This document shows positions 27,519 through 37,009 of a stretch of DNA of 64,000 bases, one piece after another. How positions within the stretch are numbered: position 1 is the first letter of the stretch; each line of letters starts with the position of its first letter. Position numbers and translations under genes: made by a program. The DNA is from Thermoplasmatota archaeon. Lineage in GTDB: Archaea; Thermoplasmatota; Thermoplasmata; Thermoplasmatales; Thermoplasmataceae. The stretch lies in assembly GCA_023381355.1 (NCBI GenBank), contig JAMCUL010000006.1, positions 42,640 to 106,639 of the forward strand. Direction: 5' to 3'. The notes under the pieces are model-generated. The model was given only the letters and a program-made list of their open reading frames with translations. It was not told where the DNA came from and searched no databases.

Positions 27519-29870
27519 CTACTTTTTTAACCTGTAGAAGTAGAAAAATACTGAAATTATAATCAAGGCCAGAAGCAATACTCCCACTACTACATATAAT
27601 TCGAAATTTGGCACATTGGAGGAAGATGTGGTATAATTGATATCTTTAGATACATTTTTTCCATTTATTATTATAACCCCTGAAGATAACGACGTGGTAT
27701 AACCAGAAACCTTTCCAACAGAGAATGAATATGTTCCGTTGTTTGCAGTAAATGAGATTGCATCGGATGTCGACTCTTTATTCGTTCCATTAAATGAGAT
27801 TGACCATGATGTCCCTGCTGGGAGTCCTGATTCCGTGAATGTTGCAATGTATTTTCCCACACTGGTGCTTACCCCGACGTCAATATTTGGGGCATATCCC
27901 GAAATAATAGAAACTCTCCCGGTCTCAAAATGAGACTCATAAACGTTCCCGGTAATATTATTGAAACTCAGCGAGGTTAGCACAGCGAACATGCCAACGT
28001 ATATTTTTGATGAAACCGAATTGCTTGATACGTTTATTGAAGAAACATAACCAATTCCCTGAATGGCATTGTATCCACTGCCGGCTGCATAAATATAATT
28101 GTTTTCCCCATCAAAGACCATATTATAGTATAATTCAGGAAACGACCCGTTTGATGATGTCCCGTTTACCATCAAAACCTTAAAATTTGAAGTGATAATG
28201 TAAATGGCAGTATTATTGGAAACATACATTTCGTGATTGTATGGAACATAAATCATGTCATTGATTTCCTTGAACTCAATGGTCGCAATCACTTCATTAC
28301 TTTTCATTACGGTAAGATTGCATGCACTATTATTGTCAACAGCCACATAAAGCTCGTTGCTTGCAGGATCATAGGCAATTGAAGTAGGAGTGCCATTAAC
28401 GCTGATGTTCCCTACAGAATTCTGAATTGTGGAAAATGTTGTTATCTTATCACTTGTCCCAGTTGAGATATAAAGAATGCCATCGCCTCCCAGGGCCATT
28501 GAACTGGTAGAACCAGACGACACTCCCGTATCTATTGTCGCCTTAACCGATTTGCCTTCTATAGTGCTTACATACTCAGTTCCATTTGCAACGCCAAGCA
28601 CGTAAACTAACTTATTATATTGATCAAATAGAAGCGTCTGTGGATCTATTGATAAATTTATATTGCTTGAGATAAGGTTACTTGTTCCATTAATTTCCCA
28701 TACATTCATGGCATATTGATTGTCAACGTATAGATTCCTGTTCTGGTTATCATATATAATGGAAGATGGGGCAGCTCCCAGGAAGATCTCCCCAATGCTG
28801 GAATATCCCTGTTTGAGTGTGATGTTCATGTTATCTGCGTTAAGGGTATATGTCACATTGTTTATGTACATCAGGCTTGTCGGATCTGTACCCACTGTAG
28901 ACCTTCCAACATTAACCATTCCCTCTGTCAGATATATATTGTTACCAGCCATGGAATAAATATATTGATTGAAAGAGTCGAACAGAACGGCTGTATCCAC
29001 GCTGGAGTTAGAACCGGAAATATTGCCTATGAATTTCTCTGTGTTGGTGTTCAATACTGTCAGGTTTACTGTATTGGAAGCGTAAATGTAGTCGTTAAGT
29101 GGATCGAAGGAGAGATCTAAAAAAAATTGCGTGTTGTTGGTCGTTATGTTCTGAATCTTCTTATCTGAGAGATTCAGGACAGTTATGTTATCGAAATTCG
29201 ATGTATATAGAGAGTTGTCTTTATAGTCAAAAACAATGTATGGATTACTGAAAGAAGGATTCACAGCTGTAAAATTTGATACCGATGAAATAGAGTGCGA
29301 TAGGGGATTGAAACTAATGATACATGCTTCATTTCCATACTGATTTAGTGACAGAATGTATACCAAATTTGTGACATTATCATATGTCATACTCATCAGT
29401 TTTCCGTATGTGCTTATTTGATATTTTTCCACGAAGCGGTTTTCAGGTGATATTATTCGTAAGTAGTGATTGTCAATAAGGAAAATGCTATGATTTAATG
29501 GCTCATAGATCATCTGCCTTACACTACTTGTGACCGAAATCGAGAGGTGGCCAACTACTTTTGACTCCGATGAATTTATGATTTCTATGTTAGATCCCCC
29601 TGCCGAATATATAAGCGTGTTGTAAGGATTATACATCAGATCTGACATCTGGAAGAAGTCAGGAAAGTCAACATTTCCGTTATAGATCGTATTGTTGTCC
29701 AGAGCCAGGGTACTATTTACTGCAAGAATATTTTGAGATGCCGATGTCTCTGGATTGACGATCAAGTCTGGGATGTTGGTTGTATTCCCATTTCCAATGG
29801 CACCAATAAACAGTGATATGAAAACTGCAGCGAAAATAATTGAGATTACTGCCCTGTTCTTTCTATTCAT
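27519..29870 (-). CDS. Large cell-surface protein with YncE-like beta-propeller repeats and C-terminal anchor
   Basis: 783 residues. A signal peptide (residues 1-26) leads into many repeats of the form xxYDPxNxxLYVxN (for example ISYDPASNEL-like SIAYDPASNELYVA, LSFDPLNDYIYAS), the signature of YncE/YVTN propellers. Next comes a domain with FTESGLPAGTSWSISFNG, common in surface proteins and thermopsins of Thermoplasmata, then one transmembrane helix (ELYVVVGVLLLALIIISVFF) and a basic tail (YRLKK). Many Asn-x-Ser/Thr sites suggest heavy glycosylation. It is probably an S-layer-associated or adhesive protein. The neighbouring ABC exporter is divergent, 182 bases away. Confidence 0.8.
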   Translation of the reverse strand: MNRKNRAVISIIFAAVFISLFIGAIGNGNTTNIPDLIVNPETSASQNILAVNSTLALDNNTIYNGNVDFPDFFQMSDLMYNPYNTLIYSAGGSNIEIINSSESKVVGHLSISVTSSVRQMIYEPLNHSIFLIDNHYLRIISPENRFVEKYQISTYGKLMSMTYDNVTNLVYILSLNQYGNEACIISFNPLSHSISSVSNFTAVNPSFSNPYIVFDYKDNSLYTSNFDNITVLNLSDKKIQNITTNNTQFFLDLSFDPLNDYIYASNTVNLTVLNTNTEKFIGNISGSNSSVDTAVLFDSFNQYIYSMAGNNIYLTEGMVNVGRSTVGTDPTSLMYINNVTYTLNADNMNITLKQGYSSIGEIFLGAAPSSIIYDNQNRNLYVDNQYAMNVWEINGTSNLISSNINLSIDPQTLLFDQYNKLVYVLGVANGTEYVSTIEGKSVKATIDTGVSSGSTSSMALGGDGILYISTGTSDKITTFSTIQNSVGNISVNGTPTSIAYDPASNELYVAVDNNSACNLTVMKSNEVIATIEFKEINDMIYVPYNHEMYVSNNTAIYIITSNFKVLMVNGTSSNGSFPELYYNMVFDGENNYIYAAGSGYNAIQGIGYVSSINVSSNSVSSKIYVGMFAVLTSLSFNNITGNVYESHFETGRVSIISGYAPNIDVGVSTSVGKYIATFTESGLPAGTSWSISFNGTNKESTSDAISFTANNGTYSFSVGKVSGYTTSLSSGVIIINGKNVSKDINYTTSSSNVPNFELYVVVGVLLLALIIISVFFYFYRLKK

Positions 29871-30052
29871 TTAATTCAAGCCTGTATTTTAAAAGTTATA
29901 TTAAGTTTATCAATATAGTTCTACGTTTGAGGTGATTTTATGATGGGGACTTCCCGATAAACAATTCATTATGTTATATGAAAATGACAGATGCAGAAAC
30001 ATAGCAAAATGATTTAGAAAGAATATTTTACCAGTTTCGTATCTACCAAGGT

Positions 30053-31006
30053 ATGAACGATACCGGGGATGACGCGTATTATATTGTCATGGAGGATGTC
30101 AGGAAGAGTTATGATGGAAAGAAAATGGCTCTTGATGGCCTTACATTCAAAGTTCGAAAAGGCGAAATCTATGGTCTCCTTGGAAAGAACGGAGCTGGAA
30201 AGTCCACTTCAATAAAAATAATGACGACCCTCATAGGCTTCGACGGAGGAGAGGGAAGTATCAGTGGGTACGATATTAAAACAGAGGCATCAAGGATAAG
30301 AAGGGTTATTGGGGTTGTTCAGCAGGAGGAATCTTTTGACTTCACGTCTGTCGAGAATAACTTCAAGCTTTCAGGTATGCTGTGGGAGGTCCCGAAGAAG
30401 GCGAGGAAGGAAAGGATGGAAGAGCTGATGGACCTCTTCGGTCTTCAGGAAATGAGGAAGAAGAGGATGTATGATCTCAGTGGCGGGCAAAAGAAGAGAG
30501 TCCAGGTCGCAAGGGAGTTCATGCATGACATGAATGTCCTTTTCCTGGATGAACCCACAGTTGGTCTTGATCCTATAATGCGAAGGAAGATACTCAGTTA
30601 CATAAGGAAGAGGGCAAGAGAGGGCCTTACAGTTTTGTTCACCACCCAGAATCTGGAAGAAGCGGATATGATTTGCGACAGGATCGGAATAATCAACGAC
30701 GGGAGGATTGTAGCCGAGGGAACATCAGAGGAACTGAAGACAAAATTCGGGACACTAAGAACATTAAAATTAACTGCAACTGAAAATATGGAATCAGTGG
30801 CAGCAGAGATAAGAAAAAAACTTGGAGAAGACCAGTATGAGGAAATCGATATTAGCGAAAACAGAATTACAATTTTGGGAAAGAAAATAGACAGGTCGCT
30901 CGGGGATATTCTTGAAACGCTTGCGGGAATGGATATCTCCATTGACAACGTTTCAATCGACAATCCAACTTTGGATGATGTCTTCATGAAGGTGGTTCAA
31001 AAATGA
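30053..31006 (+). CDS. ABC transporter ATP-binding protein (DrrA type)
   Basis: 317 residues. Walker A GLLGKNGAGKST, signature LSGGQKKR, Walker B VLFLDEPTVGLDP, and the D-loop and H-loop regions (TTQNLEEAD, with Gln where the switch histidine usually stands). The C-terminal extension of about 90 residues is typical of drug/lipid exporter ATPases. Its stop overlaps the permease start (ATGA). Together they form a two-gene ABC-2 exporter; the substrate is unknown. Confidence 0.88.
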   Translation: MNDTGDDAYYIVMEDVRKSYDGKKMALDGLTFKVRKGEIYGLLGKNGAGKSTSIKIMTTLIGFDGGEGSISGYDIKTEASRIRRVIGVVQQEESFDFTSVENNFKLSGMLWEVPKKARKERMEELMDLFGLQEMRKKRMYDLSGGQKKRVQVAREFMHDMNVLFLDEPTVGLDPIMRRKILSYIRKRAREGLTVLFTTQNLEEADMICDRIGIINDGRIVAEGTSEELKTKFGTLRTLKLTATENMESVAAEIRKKLGEDQYEEIDISENRITILGKKIDRSLGDILETLAGMDISIDNVSIDNPTLDDVFMKVVQK

Positions 31007-31788
31007 AGATGCCAGCCTTTGTCAGATTGACCATGAGGAACATAGTGGTAAACATTGATCCGGGCACCCTCATATTCATGCTCGGACTCCCAACCCTATA
31101 CCTGTTCGTTATGGGTTTCATGTTTCAGGGAATAAACCCGAATGGGGGACTTTCTGTTGTTTATCATGGGATTCCCGTGAAATACACAACTTTCCTTGCT
31201 CCAGGAATAATAGCCCTGCAGGCGTTCACTGCGGGAAATGTGGGCGGTAGCATGCTATGGTCAGACAGGAGATGGGGGATGTTTGAACAGATAATGGTCG
31301 GACCATTCCGGAGATCGGAATATCTACTCGGGATAATTTTCGTTTCGATACTGTTTTCACTTATTGGGTCCGCGATCATGATAGGGTTTGCGTTCACAAT
31401 TCCAGTCCAGTTCAATATAAGCCTCGCTGGGATAGGACTGTTCATCCTCACTATGATCGTCGGGACAATGCTCTTTTCATCATTGTTCCTGATCATATCT
31501 GGAATTGCAAAGTCTATGCAGGCATACAATACAATAACTATACTGCTTTTCTTCCTTCTTGATTTTGCAAGCACTGCATTTTATCCCATAACCAATTCGA
31601 CCCCTGAATGGCTTCGTGTTGTTGCAGGCGTTAATCCGCTCAGTTTCATTTCAGATATCTTAAGAAATTCGTTCATTTCTGGAGTGGATTCCTCGTCCCT
31701 GTATTACTCGGGAATCCTGCTTGTAGCAATGCTAATATTCTTTGGGATTTCCCTTAGAATTTACAAGAATATAAGGTCAGGAATATGA
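31003..31788 (+). CDS. ABC-2 type exporter permease
   Basis: 261 residues with six hydrophobic segments and the ABC-2 signature region near the C-terminus (TAFYPITNSTPEWLRVVAGV, NPLSFISDILRN). The start overlaps the ATPase gene by four bases, so subunit synthesis is coupled. It would form the membrane channel of the exporter. Confidence 0.87.
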   Translation: MKMPAFVRLTMRNIVVNIDPGTLIFMLGLPTLYLFVMGFMFQGINPNGGLSVVYHGIPVKYTTFLAPGIIALQAFTAGNVGGSMLWSDRRWGMFEQIMVGPFRRSEYLLGIIFVSILFSLIGSAIMIGFAFTIPVQFNISLAGIGLFILTMIVGTMLFSSLFLIISGIAKSMQAYNTITILLFFLLDFASTAFYPITNSTPEWLRVVAGVNPLSFISDILRNSFISGVDSSSLYYSGILLVAMLIFFGISLRIYKNIRSGI

Positions 31789-31805
31789 TCAGATACTTAT
31801 TTTAG

Positions 31806-33041
31806 TTAATATTTCCCCTTATTTTCAATATTTTTATGGAGTGAGAGTACTGTGTATCTATGATGTGTTTTATCATTCTGAAAATCCAGAAGGAATAGCA
31901 TTATTAAGAGAATGGTGACGAGCAGGCAGTCAATATATATTGCTATCATCATGGAAAGATAAATAACGCATAGGAAATAGAAAAGGAGGATGATGCTTCT
32001 CATCACATATACAAGTGAGGAGAGTCTGGTGTTGTATCTGCCGATGTATTGATTTTCCACTCTTTTCATTATTACTGTATTCCGCAATATTCTGGAGCTC
32101 CCGTTTCCGAGACCAATAAATATGGACATGGAAAGAAATATAATGGGGGACCTTGTGACGGCAATTCCTAAAATGCCAAGTGAAAATATTGCAAAAGGCA
32201 ACAGATAAATTTTTCGCTGACCGTATCTGGAGTATATCTTTGGAAATAGAAATCCAGAAGAGAGGGCACTGATTCCATAAATGGACCCTTTAATTGCGAT
32301 AAAATTTGCCCCTGCGTGCAATTCGTTAACTATATAGATGGGATAAAGGAAATTTCCTGTAACTACCAGTACAAAGGGAATGTTCAGTATAAGTGCAAAC
32401 AGGGTGAGAGTCCCATAATTCGATAGCCTGAAGCTCTGAGCCATGTCAACTGCCTTTTTTTGCCGTGATGACCGTGGTGGAATATGAATGGTGTGATCGT
32501 ATGGTATGAATATTATGAGGGCAATTGAGCACAGGTCAATAATAGATGACATCAAGAAAGAGGATCTGAAATCTATGAACCTTGATGTTAGGAAGAACAC
32601 AAAACCACCAGCAATTGATGGTAACTGCCCGAAAATTTCTGAATAACCATTAATTGTGGACGTGTTTATTCCATCCGAAAGATGCCTGAGAAGAGAATTT
32701 GCCGTACTGTATGCTATGCCTCCAAATAACCCGAGAACAACCGAAACCAGATACATGAGGAGAAGCCTGGGAAAATCAAAGTTAAGATAGATTGAAAATA
32801 GAAATGCTGATATTATAAGCTGGTTGGAGAGAAGTATATTCTTCTTATTTCGTGAATCAAGCATCCTTCCCAGAGGAATCTGCACAGCAATACCAAGGAA
32901 AAGACCGGTAAAATCACTGAGAGCGAAATATTTAATGGAAAGACCTGACAGGGAAAAGAGATAGGAGAGATAGATTTCTGTTGAGAAATTGCCTATTATA
33001 ATGAACGTCTTTGAAAATGCTGCATACACATATTTTTCCAT
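31806..33041 (-). CDS. Major facilitator superfamily transporter
   Basis: About 411 residues with twelve hydrophobic segments. PLGRMLDSRNKKN is the loop 2-3 motif (GR-x-x-DR-like) and FPKIYSRYGQRKIY its second-half counterpart. I chose ATG 33041 (MEKYVYAAFSK), since the longer frame overlaps the divergent promoter. It is transcribed away from the SufR-like regulator gene, with 73 bases between starts, so regulation by that protein is plausible. The substrate is unknown; MFS drug exporters are the nearest general type. Confidence 0.75.
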   Translation of the reverse strand: MEKYVYAAFSKTFIIIGNFSTEIYLSYLFSLSGLSIKYFALSDFTGLFLGIAVQIPLGRMLDSRNKKNILLSNQLIISAFLFSIYLNFDFPRLLLMYLVSVVLGLFGGIAYSTANSLLRHLSDGINTSTINGYSEIFGQLPSIAGGFVFFLTSRFIDFRSSFLMSSIIDLCSIALIIFIPYDHTIHIPPRSSRQKKAVDMAQSFRLSNYGTLTLFALILNIPFVLVVTGNFLYPIYIVNELHAGANFIAIKGSIYGISALSSGFLFPKIYSRYGQRKIYLLPFAIFSLGILGIAVTRSPIIFLSMSIFIGLGNGSSRILRNTVIMKRVENQYIGRYNTRLSSLVYVMRSIILLFYFLCVIYLSMMIAIYIDCLLVTILLIMLFLLDFQNDKTHHRYTVLSLHKNIENKGKY

Positions 33042-33077
33042 AATTTCCGATATATACAAGATTATAAACAATTCAAT

Positions 33078-33092
33078 TTATAAAGTTTATAA
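33078..33092 (+). promoter_or_regulatory. TATA-like promoter element of the SufR-like gene
   Basis: The sequence TTATAAAGTTTATAA about 25-35 bases before ATG 33115 holds two overlapping TATA-like boxes. It lies in the short space between two divergent genes and may be a shared control region. Confidence 0.5.
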
Positions 33093-33114
33093 AGTTAGAG
33101 CGAATGAAGGAGCA

Positions 33115-33756
33115 ATGAGCGGTGAAGAGACATATAACACCGAGAGGAATCTTTATCTTTTACTGAGAAGGCAGGGTCCGTCTACACTGAGTGAGATCAG
33201 TATGAGTCTTGGAATTTCGAAAATGGGAGCGTTGAAATGGATCAATAAGCTGGAATCTCAGGGGAAGATAGAGAGAAAGATAAAGAAGCTTGATGTGGGA
33301 AGGCCTGCCTTTGTATTCTCACTGACCCCAGAATCTAACATCCAGGGAGATAATACAGGAAGTGAAAAAATTCTCATGGATCTTCTGAACTTTATTAAAA
33401 GAATGCAATACGATGACATTGCAGATCAATTTTTGAGGCAGAGGTATGAGAGGTTTTACTCTGAAGTATTCAATAAATTTCAGGGAAAGGACTTCTCGAC
33501 AAAACTGGACATCCTGAGGGAACTGAGGGAAAGGGATGGATACATGCCGGAGATTAAGCAAAACCCATCTGAAAATTATAACCTGATTGAGTATAACTGT
33601 CCTATATACAGGATATCATCAGTCTATCCAATAGCCTGCGAACTTGAAAGAAGATTGTTTGAAGACCTTCTCGGTACGCCGGTTGAGAATTCACATAGGC
33701 AGACAAATGGAAAAAATAACTGTGTTTTCAGCATCAAGAGGAGGGGCAGGGATTGA
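33115..33756 (+). CDS. SufR-like winged-helix regulator with C-terminal cysteine cluster
   Basis: 213 residues. Residues 10-80 form a winged helix (GPSTLSEISMSLGISKMGAL, then ESQGKIERKIKKLDVGRPAF as wing). The C-terminus has YNCPIYRISSVYPIACELE, a Cys-x12-Cys pair, followed by histidine and a third cysteine in NCVFSI. This layout is that of SufR, which binds an iron-sulfur cluster and represses iron-sulfur assembly genes. Here the likely target is the divergent MFS transporter, or its own gene. The start at 33115 follows AAGGAG; the longer frame runs into the divergent gene. Confidence 0.7.
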   Translation: MSGEETYNTERNLYLLLRRQGPSTLSEISMSLGISKMGALKWINKLESQGKIERKIKKLDVGRPAFVFSLTPESNIQGDNTGSEKILMDLLNFIKRMQYDDIADQFLRQRYERFYSEVFNKFQGKDFSTKLDILRELRERDGYMPEIKQNPSENYNLIEYNCPIYRISSVYPIACELERRLFEDLLGTPVENSHRQTNGKNNCVFSIKRRGRD

Positions 33757-33816
33757 GATATCCATAATACAAAAGATTTAAAAGAATGCATACATTCCCC
33801 ATACACAGGTGTTAAA

Positions 33817-34194
33817 TTGGGAAGATTTCAGGGAAGAACGTCCACAAAATTCACAGGCGGAAAGTATAAAAGTTTCAGGTCAAAAAGAAGATCAGAAATA
33901 GGCAGAGAACCTACACTAACAAGGATAAGCACCCCTCAGAGAAAGGTTCTGAGAGCAAGAGGCGGCAACGTGAAGGTTGCAACACTCAACGATAAGGTTG
34001 CGAATGTTTACAAACCAAAGGAGAAGAAAACCGTAAAGGCAAAAATAGTTACGGTGAAAGAGAACCCGGCAAATCCACATTTTGTACAGAGAAATATAAT
34101 GAATAGAGGGACAGTGATTGAAACTGATGCAGGACTCGCAAAAATAACATCCAGGCCCGGACAGGATGGAGTTATCAACGCAGTATTGCTATGA
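33817..34194 (+). CDS. rps8e: Ribosomal protein S8e
   Basis: 125 residues, lysine/arginine rich at the N-terminus (FTGGKYKSFRSKRRSEIGRE) and with TRPGQDG-like SRPGQDGVINAVLL at the end, as in archaeal S8e. The start is TTG preceded by GGTG. Its stop overlaps the srp19 start (ATGA). Confidence 0.93.
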   Translation: MGRFQGRTSTKFTGGKYKSFRSKRRSEIGREPTLTRISTPQRKVLRARGGNVKVATLNDKVANVYKPKEKKTVKAKIVTVKENPANPHFVQRNIMNRGTVIETDAGLAKITSRPGQDGVINAVLL

Positions 34195-34442
34195 AGATAA
34201 CACTTTACTCAGAGTATTTTAACCCGAAAATTAGCAGGCGACTTGGAAGGAAGGTGAGTGTTGAGACCGCGAAGAAATTCTCCGATGACAAGCTTGCGGA
34301 AATATTGAGGCAATTAAAAGTTTTATACGAAGTTAGAGAGGGGAGATATCCGCGCACCCCTTATGAGAAATGCAAGATATACAATATTGATGCGAATATT
34401 AAGAAAAGTACCCTGATCAAAATTGTGGAAAGAAGACTGTAA
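34191..34442 (+). CDS. srp19: Signal recognition particle 19 kDa protein
   Basis: 83 residues. LYSEYFNPKISRRLGRKV is the family N-terminus and the basic patch RYPRTPYEKC binds SRP RNA. It primes assembly of SRP54 on the 7S RNA. Co-translated with rps8e. The convergent priL gene ends 20 bases downstream. Confidence 0.9.
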   Translation: MKITLYSEYFNPKISRRLGRKVSVETAKKFSDDKLAEILRQLKVLYEVREGRYPRTPYEKCKIYNIDANIKKSTLIKIVERRL

Positions 34443-34462
34443 TTTCCTTATGATTCGAATAC

Positions 34463-35461
34463 TCATGACTTTTTTCCAGCTTGTTTCTTGATTTTGTAAT
34501 ATGTCAGTGGGTGCTTCATGTTTGGTGAATTGCAGATCGGGTCATCATCCATGTAACAGAGATGGTTCGAGCGTAATGTCTCGCATTTTGGTGGAGTGTA
34601 TTTTATTCCGGAAATTTCGCCCAGTATGTGCTTTACCTGGTATTCAGTGATCTTCCTGCTGAAGTCAGGAACCGAGGAGAAGATCTTCATTATGTCCTCC
34701 TCTGACATCCCCACCTTATTTAAAAACGAAACCATGGCAAATCGTCCCATATGAGGTATGTTTACCCCGTTTTTTGCGTCTGAAATGAAATGCAATATAC
34801 ACGGGGGGAAAGCAGAAGTGTCAACATCACCAAGATCTACAGGAGTTATCAGTTTCTGCGCCTTCTGCCTGATCCCTTCGAGATCGGGCATATAGGATTC
34901 GAAGTATTTGACTGCATTTTCCCTGTCTATTTCGTCCATTATATCTCTCATCTGAATAACGGCATATTCCCTGATAATCTTGTCTACCTTATTCTTATTT
35001 GAAAGTACTCCATTGTCCCTGAAGGATTGATAAACAAGCCTGAATGTGCTCCCACTGATTCGTGAGCAGGACTTAGTGAAAATGGGAATGCGTGAAATGT
35101 AAAAACTTTCTGCTGGAGAAAATTCCATGGGAATTCCCACCCTCTCAGCAATTATGGAGAGATCCTCATCCCTGACGTTTTGCAGGGATTCTTCCATCCC
35201 ATCCCTTATTCTGTATATTATCCTTGAAGTGAAATAATCAAGGTCAATCACCTTCAGAAGCCATAATGTCAGAATGGAAGTCATTTTCCATTCGTTTTTA
35301 GTCAGATCGTACAGATTCCCCTTATACCGGTTTTTTGCCACAATAGAGTCATCAAGGAATCTTATTATCCGGCCAATTCTCTCTGATGAATCCCCAAATG
35401 GATCAGAAAAGCCCCCAGTCATTTCCCTGATCTTATCTTCCATTGTTCCTGAGGATTCCAT
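34463..35461 (-). CDS. priL: DNA primase large subunit
   Basis: 332 residues. The C-terminal half has four cysteines expected to hold the 4Fe-4S cluster: FPPCILHF, KCETLRSNHLCYM and PICNSP. The N-terminal part is helical and divergent. With PriS it makes primers for replication. The second methionine (residue 7) is an alternative start. It lies three bases after ggt in the same direction, a cluster with no obvious functional link. Confidence 0.85.
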   Translation of the reverse strand: MESSGTMEDKIREMTGGFSDPFGDSSERIGRIIRFLDDSIVAKNRYKGNLYDLTKNEWKMTSILTLWLLKVIDLDYFTSRIIYRIRDGMEESLQNVRDEDLSIIAERVGIPMEFSPAESFYISRIPIFTKSCSRISGSTFRLVYQSFRDNGVLSNKNKVDKIIREYAVIQMRDIMDEIDRENAVKYFESYMPDLEGIRQKAQKLITPVDLGDVDTSAFPPCILHFISDAKNGVNIPHMGRFAMVSFLNKVGMSEEDIMKIFSSVPDFSRKITEYQVKHILGEISGIKYTPPKCETLRSNHLCYMDDDPICNSPNMKHPLTYYKIKKQAGKKS

Positions 35462-35464
35462 TAT

Positions 35465-37009
35465 TCACACCCCGGGAATTGCATACCCGTCTCCCCTGAG
35501 ATCGGCCCCGCCGTTCATTGCCCCTGATGGGAGATACAGTAACATCTGGGAGTGTCCGAATAAGTGACTCCCGTAAGGCATCTCCTTCACGTTCCTGAAA
35601 AGTCCCTTAATCTTTGATATATCCTCGAAGCCTTCTTCATAATAGAGCGTGTCGTTCTGCTCATATATTGTTCCTGGGAAAACAGCCCTTGGCTTTTCTA
35701 TAGACTTCTGGGCCAGCATGTTCTTACTCAGATTGTCTATGAGTAATGCATGTATCTGCGGCTGTACATCGCCCCCCATTGTACCGAGTGAAAAATATGG
35801 GTCAGAATCCTTCATTCCAATACATGCTGATAACGTATGGAATGTTCTTTTTTCAGGTTCGAGACAGTTTACTGATGACCTGTCAAGGCTGAAATATGCA
35901 CCCCTGTTTTGAAGTGTAAAGCCTGTGCCTGTGGGCATTACGAGGGATCCAAATCCCATATAATTGCTCTGGATCATCGAAATCATGTTTCCCTCAATGT
36001 CGCCAATCGTAAAATAAGTTGTATCCCCGTCACGTTTTTCTTTATATGGAAAAACTGGACTTCTGTCACTTGAGAGCCTGCGCCAGATTCCATTCCGGAT
36101 CATGCCCTCATCGATTTTGATCCGTTCGGGGTCTCCTATGAATTTTCGACGGAATTCCATTGAGCCCAGTCCCGCCCTGAAGAATTCCTCAGCACTGTCC
36201 CCACCAGATTCCTCGTATAGTTTCAACCAGGCTAAGACCGTGGATCCCTGGCTGTTGGGTGGTGTCTCATACACCTTGAAATCACGGTAATCCATGCTCA
36301 TTGGTTTCTGTGCAAGGCTCCTGTGGCCCTTCAGGTCATATCCGTCCATGATTACACCCTTGTCCATGAAGCCCCTTGATATTTTATCTGCGAGATTGCC
36401 TGTATAGAACGACTCCGGGTCCTCAGATATTGACTTTAGTGTTGAGGCAAGAGCCCTCTGCCTGAATGTTTGTCCAGGTTTCAATTCCCCCTTTCCAAAA
36501 GTTTCAATCCATTCCATGTCTGATGCATTCGGCATTGAGGCCCCGATGGAATTAACATAATTTGAGGTTACAGGAAACCCATTATCAGCCAGACTGATGG
36601 CATCCCCAAGGAGACTTGAAAACTCCATGCTTCCGTATTCCTTCCAGAGATCGATCCACGACTTTACAAGCCCCGGCACATTGATTGCACTCATTGGTCC
36701 ATGCTCAGGAATCCTGTTAATGCCCATGCCCTGGAACAGATCTATCGATGAATTATGAGATGATTTGCCTGAGCCATTTATTACAAAGATCTTTTCCCTC
36801 ATCCTGCCCATGATGAAGGCGTCTCCACCCAGCCCGCATAGATTATTCTGAACAACTGCCAGAACCGCACTGGTGGCGATGGCGGCGTCTGCAACATTAC
36901 CTCCTGAGTCCAGTATTCTGCTTCCTGACAGTGATGAAAAGATGCTCGAAGACGTAACAATATGCCTTGTTGAATACACCTCCGGGCGAAATGTTTCAAG
37001 TCCTTTCAT
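35465..37009 (-). CDS. ggt: Gamma-glutamyltranspeptidase family protein
   Basis: 514 residues of the Ntn-hydrolase GGT family. SGGNVADAAIATSAVL and GLGGDAF are in the large subunit; the self-cleavage nucleophile is a threonine in GDTTYFTIGD, starting the small subunit; GTGFTLQNRGA follows. No signal peptide is present, so a cytoplasmic role (acylase or glutathione-like peptide hydrolysis) is more likely than a periplasmic one. Its ATG overlaps the pepQ stop by four bases. Confidence 0.88.
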   Translation of the reverse strand: MKGLETFRPEVYSTRHIVTSSSIFSSLSGSRILDSGGNVADAAIATSAVLAVVQNNLCGLGGDAFIMGRMREKIFVINGSGKSSHNSSIDLFQGMGINRIPEHGPMSAINVPGLVKSWIDLWKEYGSMEFSSLLGDAISLADNGFPVTSNYVNSIGASMPNASDMEWIETFGKGELKPGQTFRQRALASTLKSISEDPESFYTGNLADKISRGFMDKGVIMDGYDLKGHRSLAQKPMSMDYRDFKVYETPPNSQGSTVLAWLKLYEESGGDSAEEFFRAGLGSMEFRRKFIGDPERIKIDEGMIRNGIWRRLSSDRSPVFPYKEKRDGDTTYFTIGDIEGNMISMIQSNYMGFGSLVMPTGTGFTLQNRGAYFSLDRSSVNCLEPEKRTFHTLSACIGMKDSDPYFSLGTMGGDVQPQIHALLIDNLSKNMLAQKSIEKPRAVFPGTIYEQNDTLYYEEGFEDISKIKGLFRNVKEMPYGSHLFGHSQMLLYLPSGAMNGGADLRGDGYAIPGV

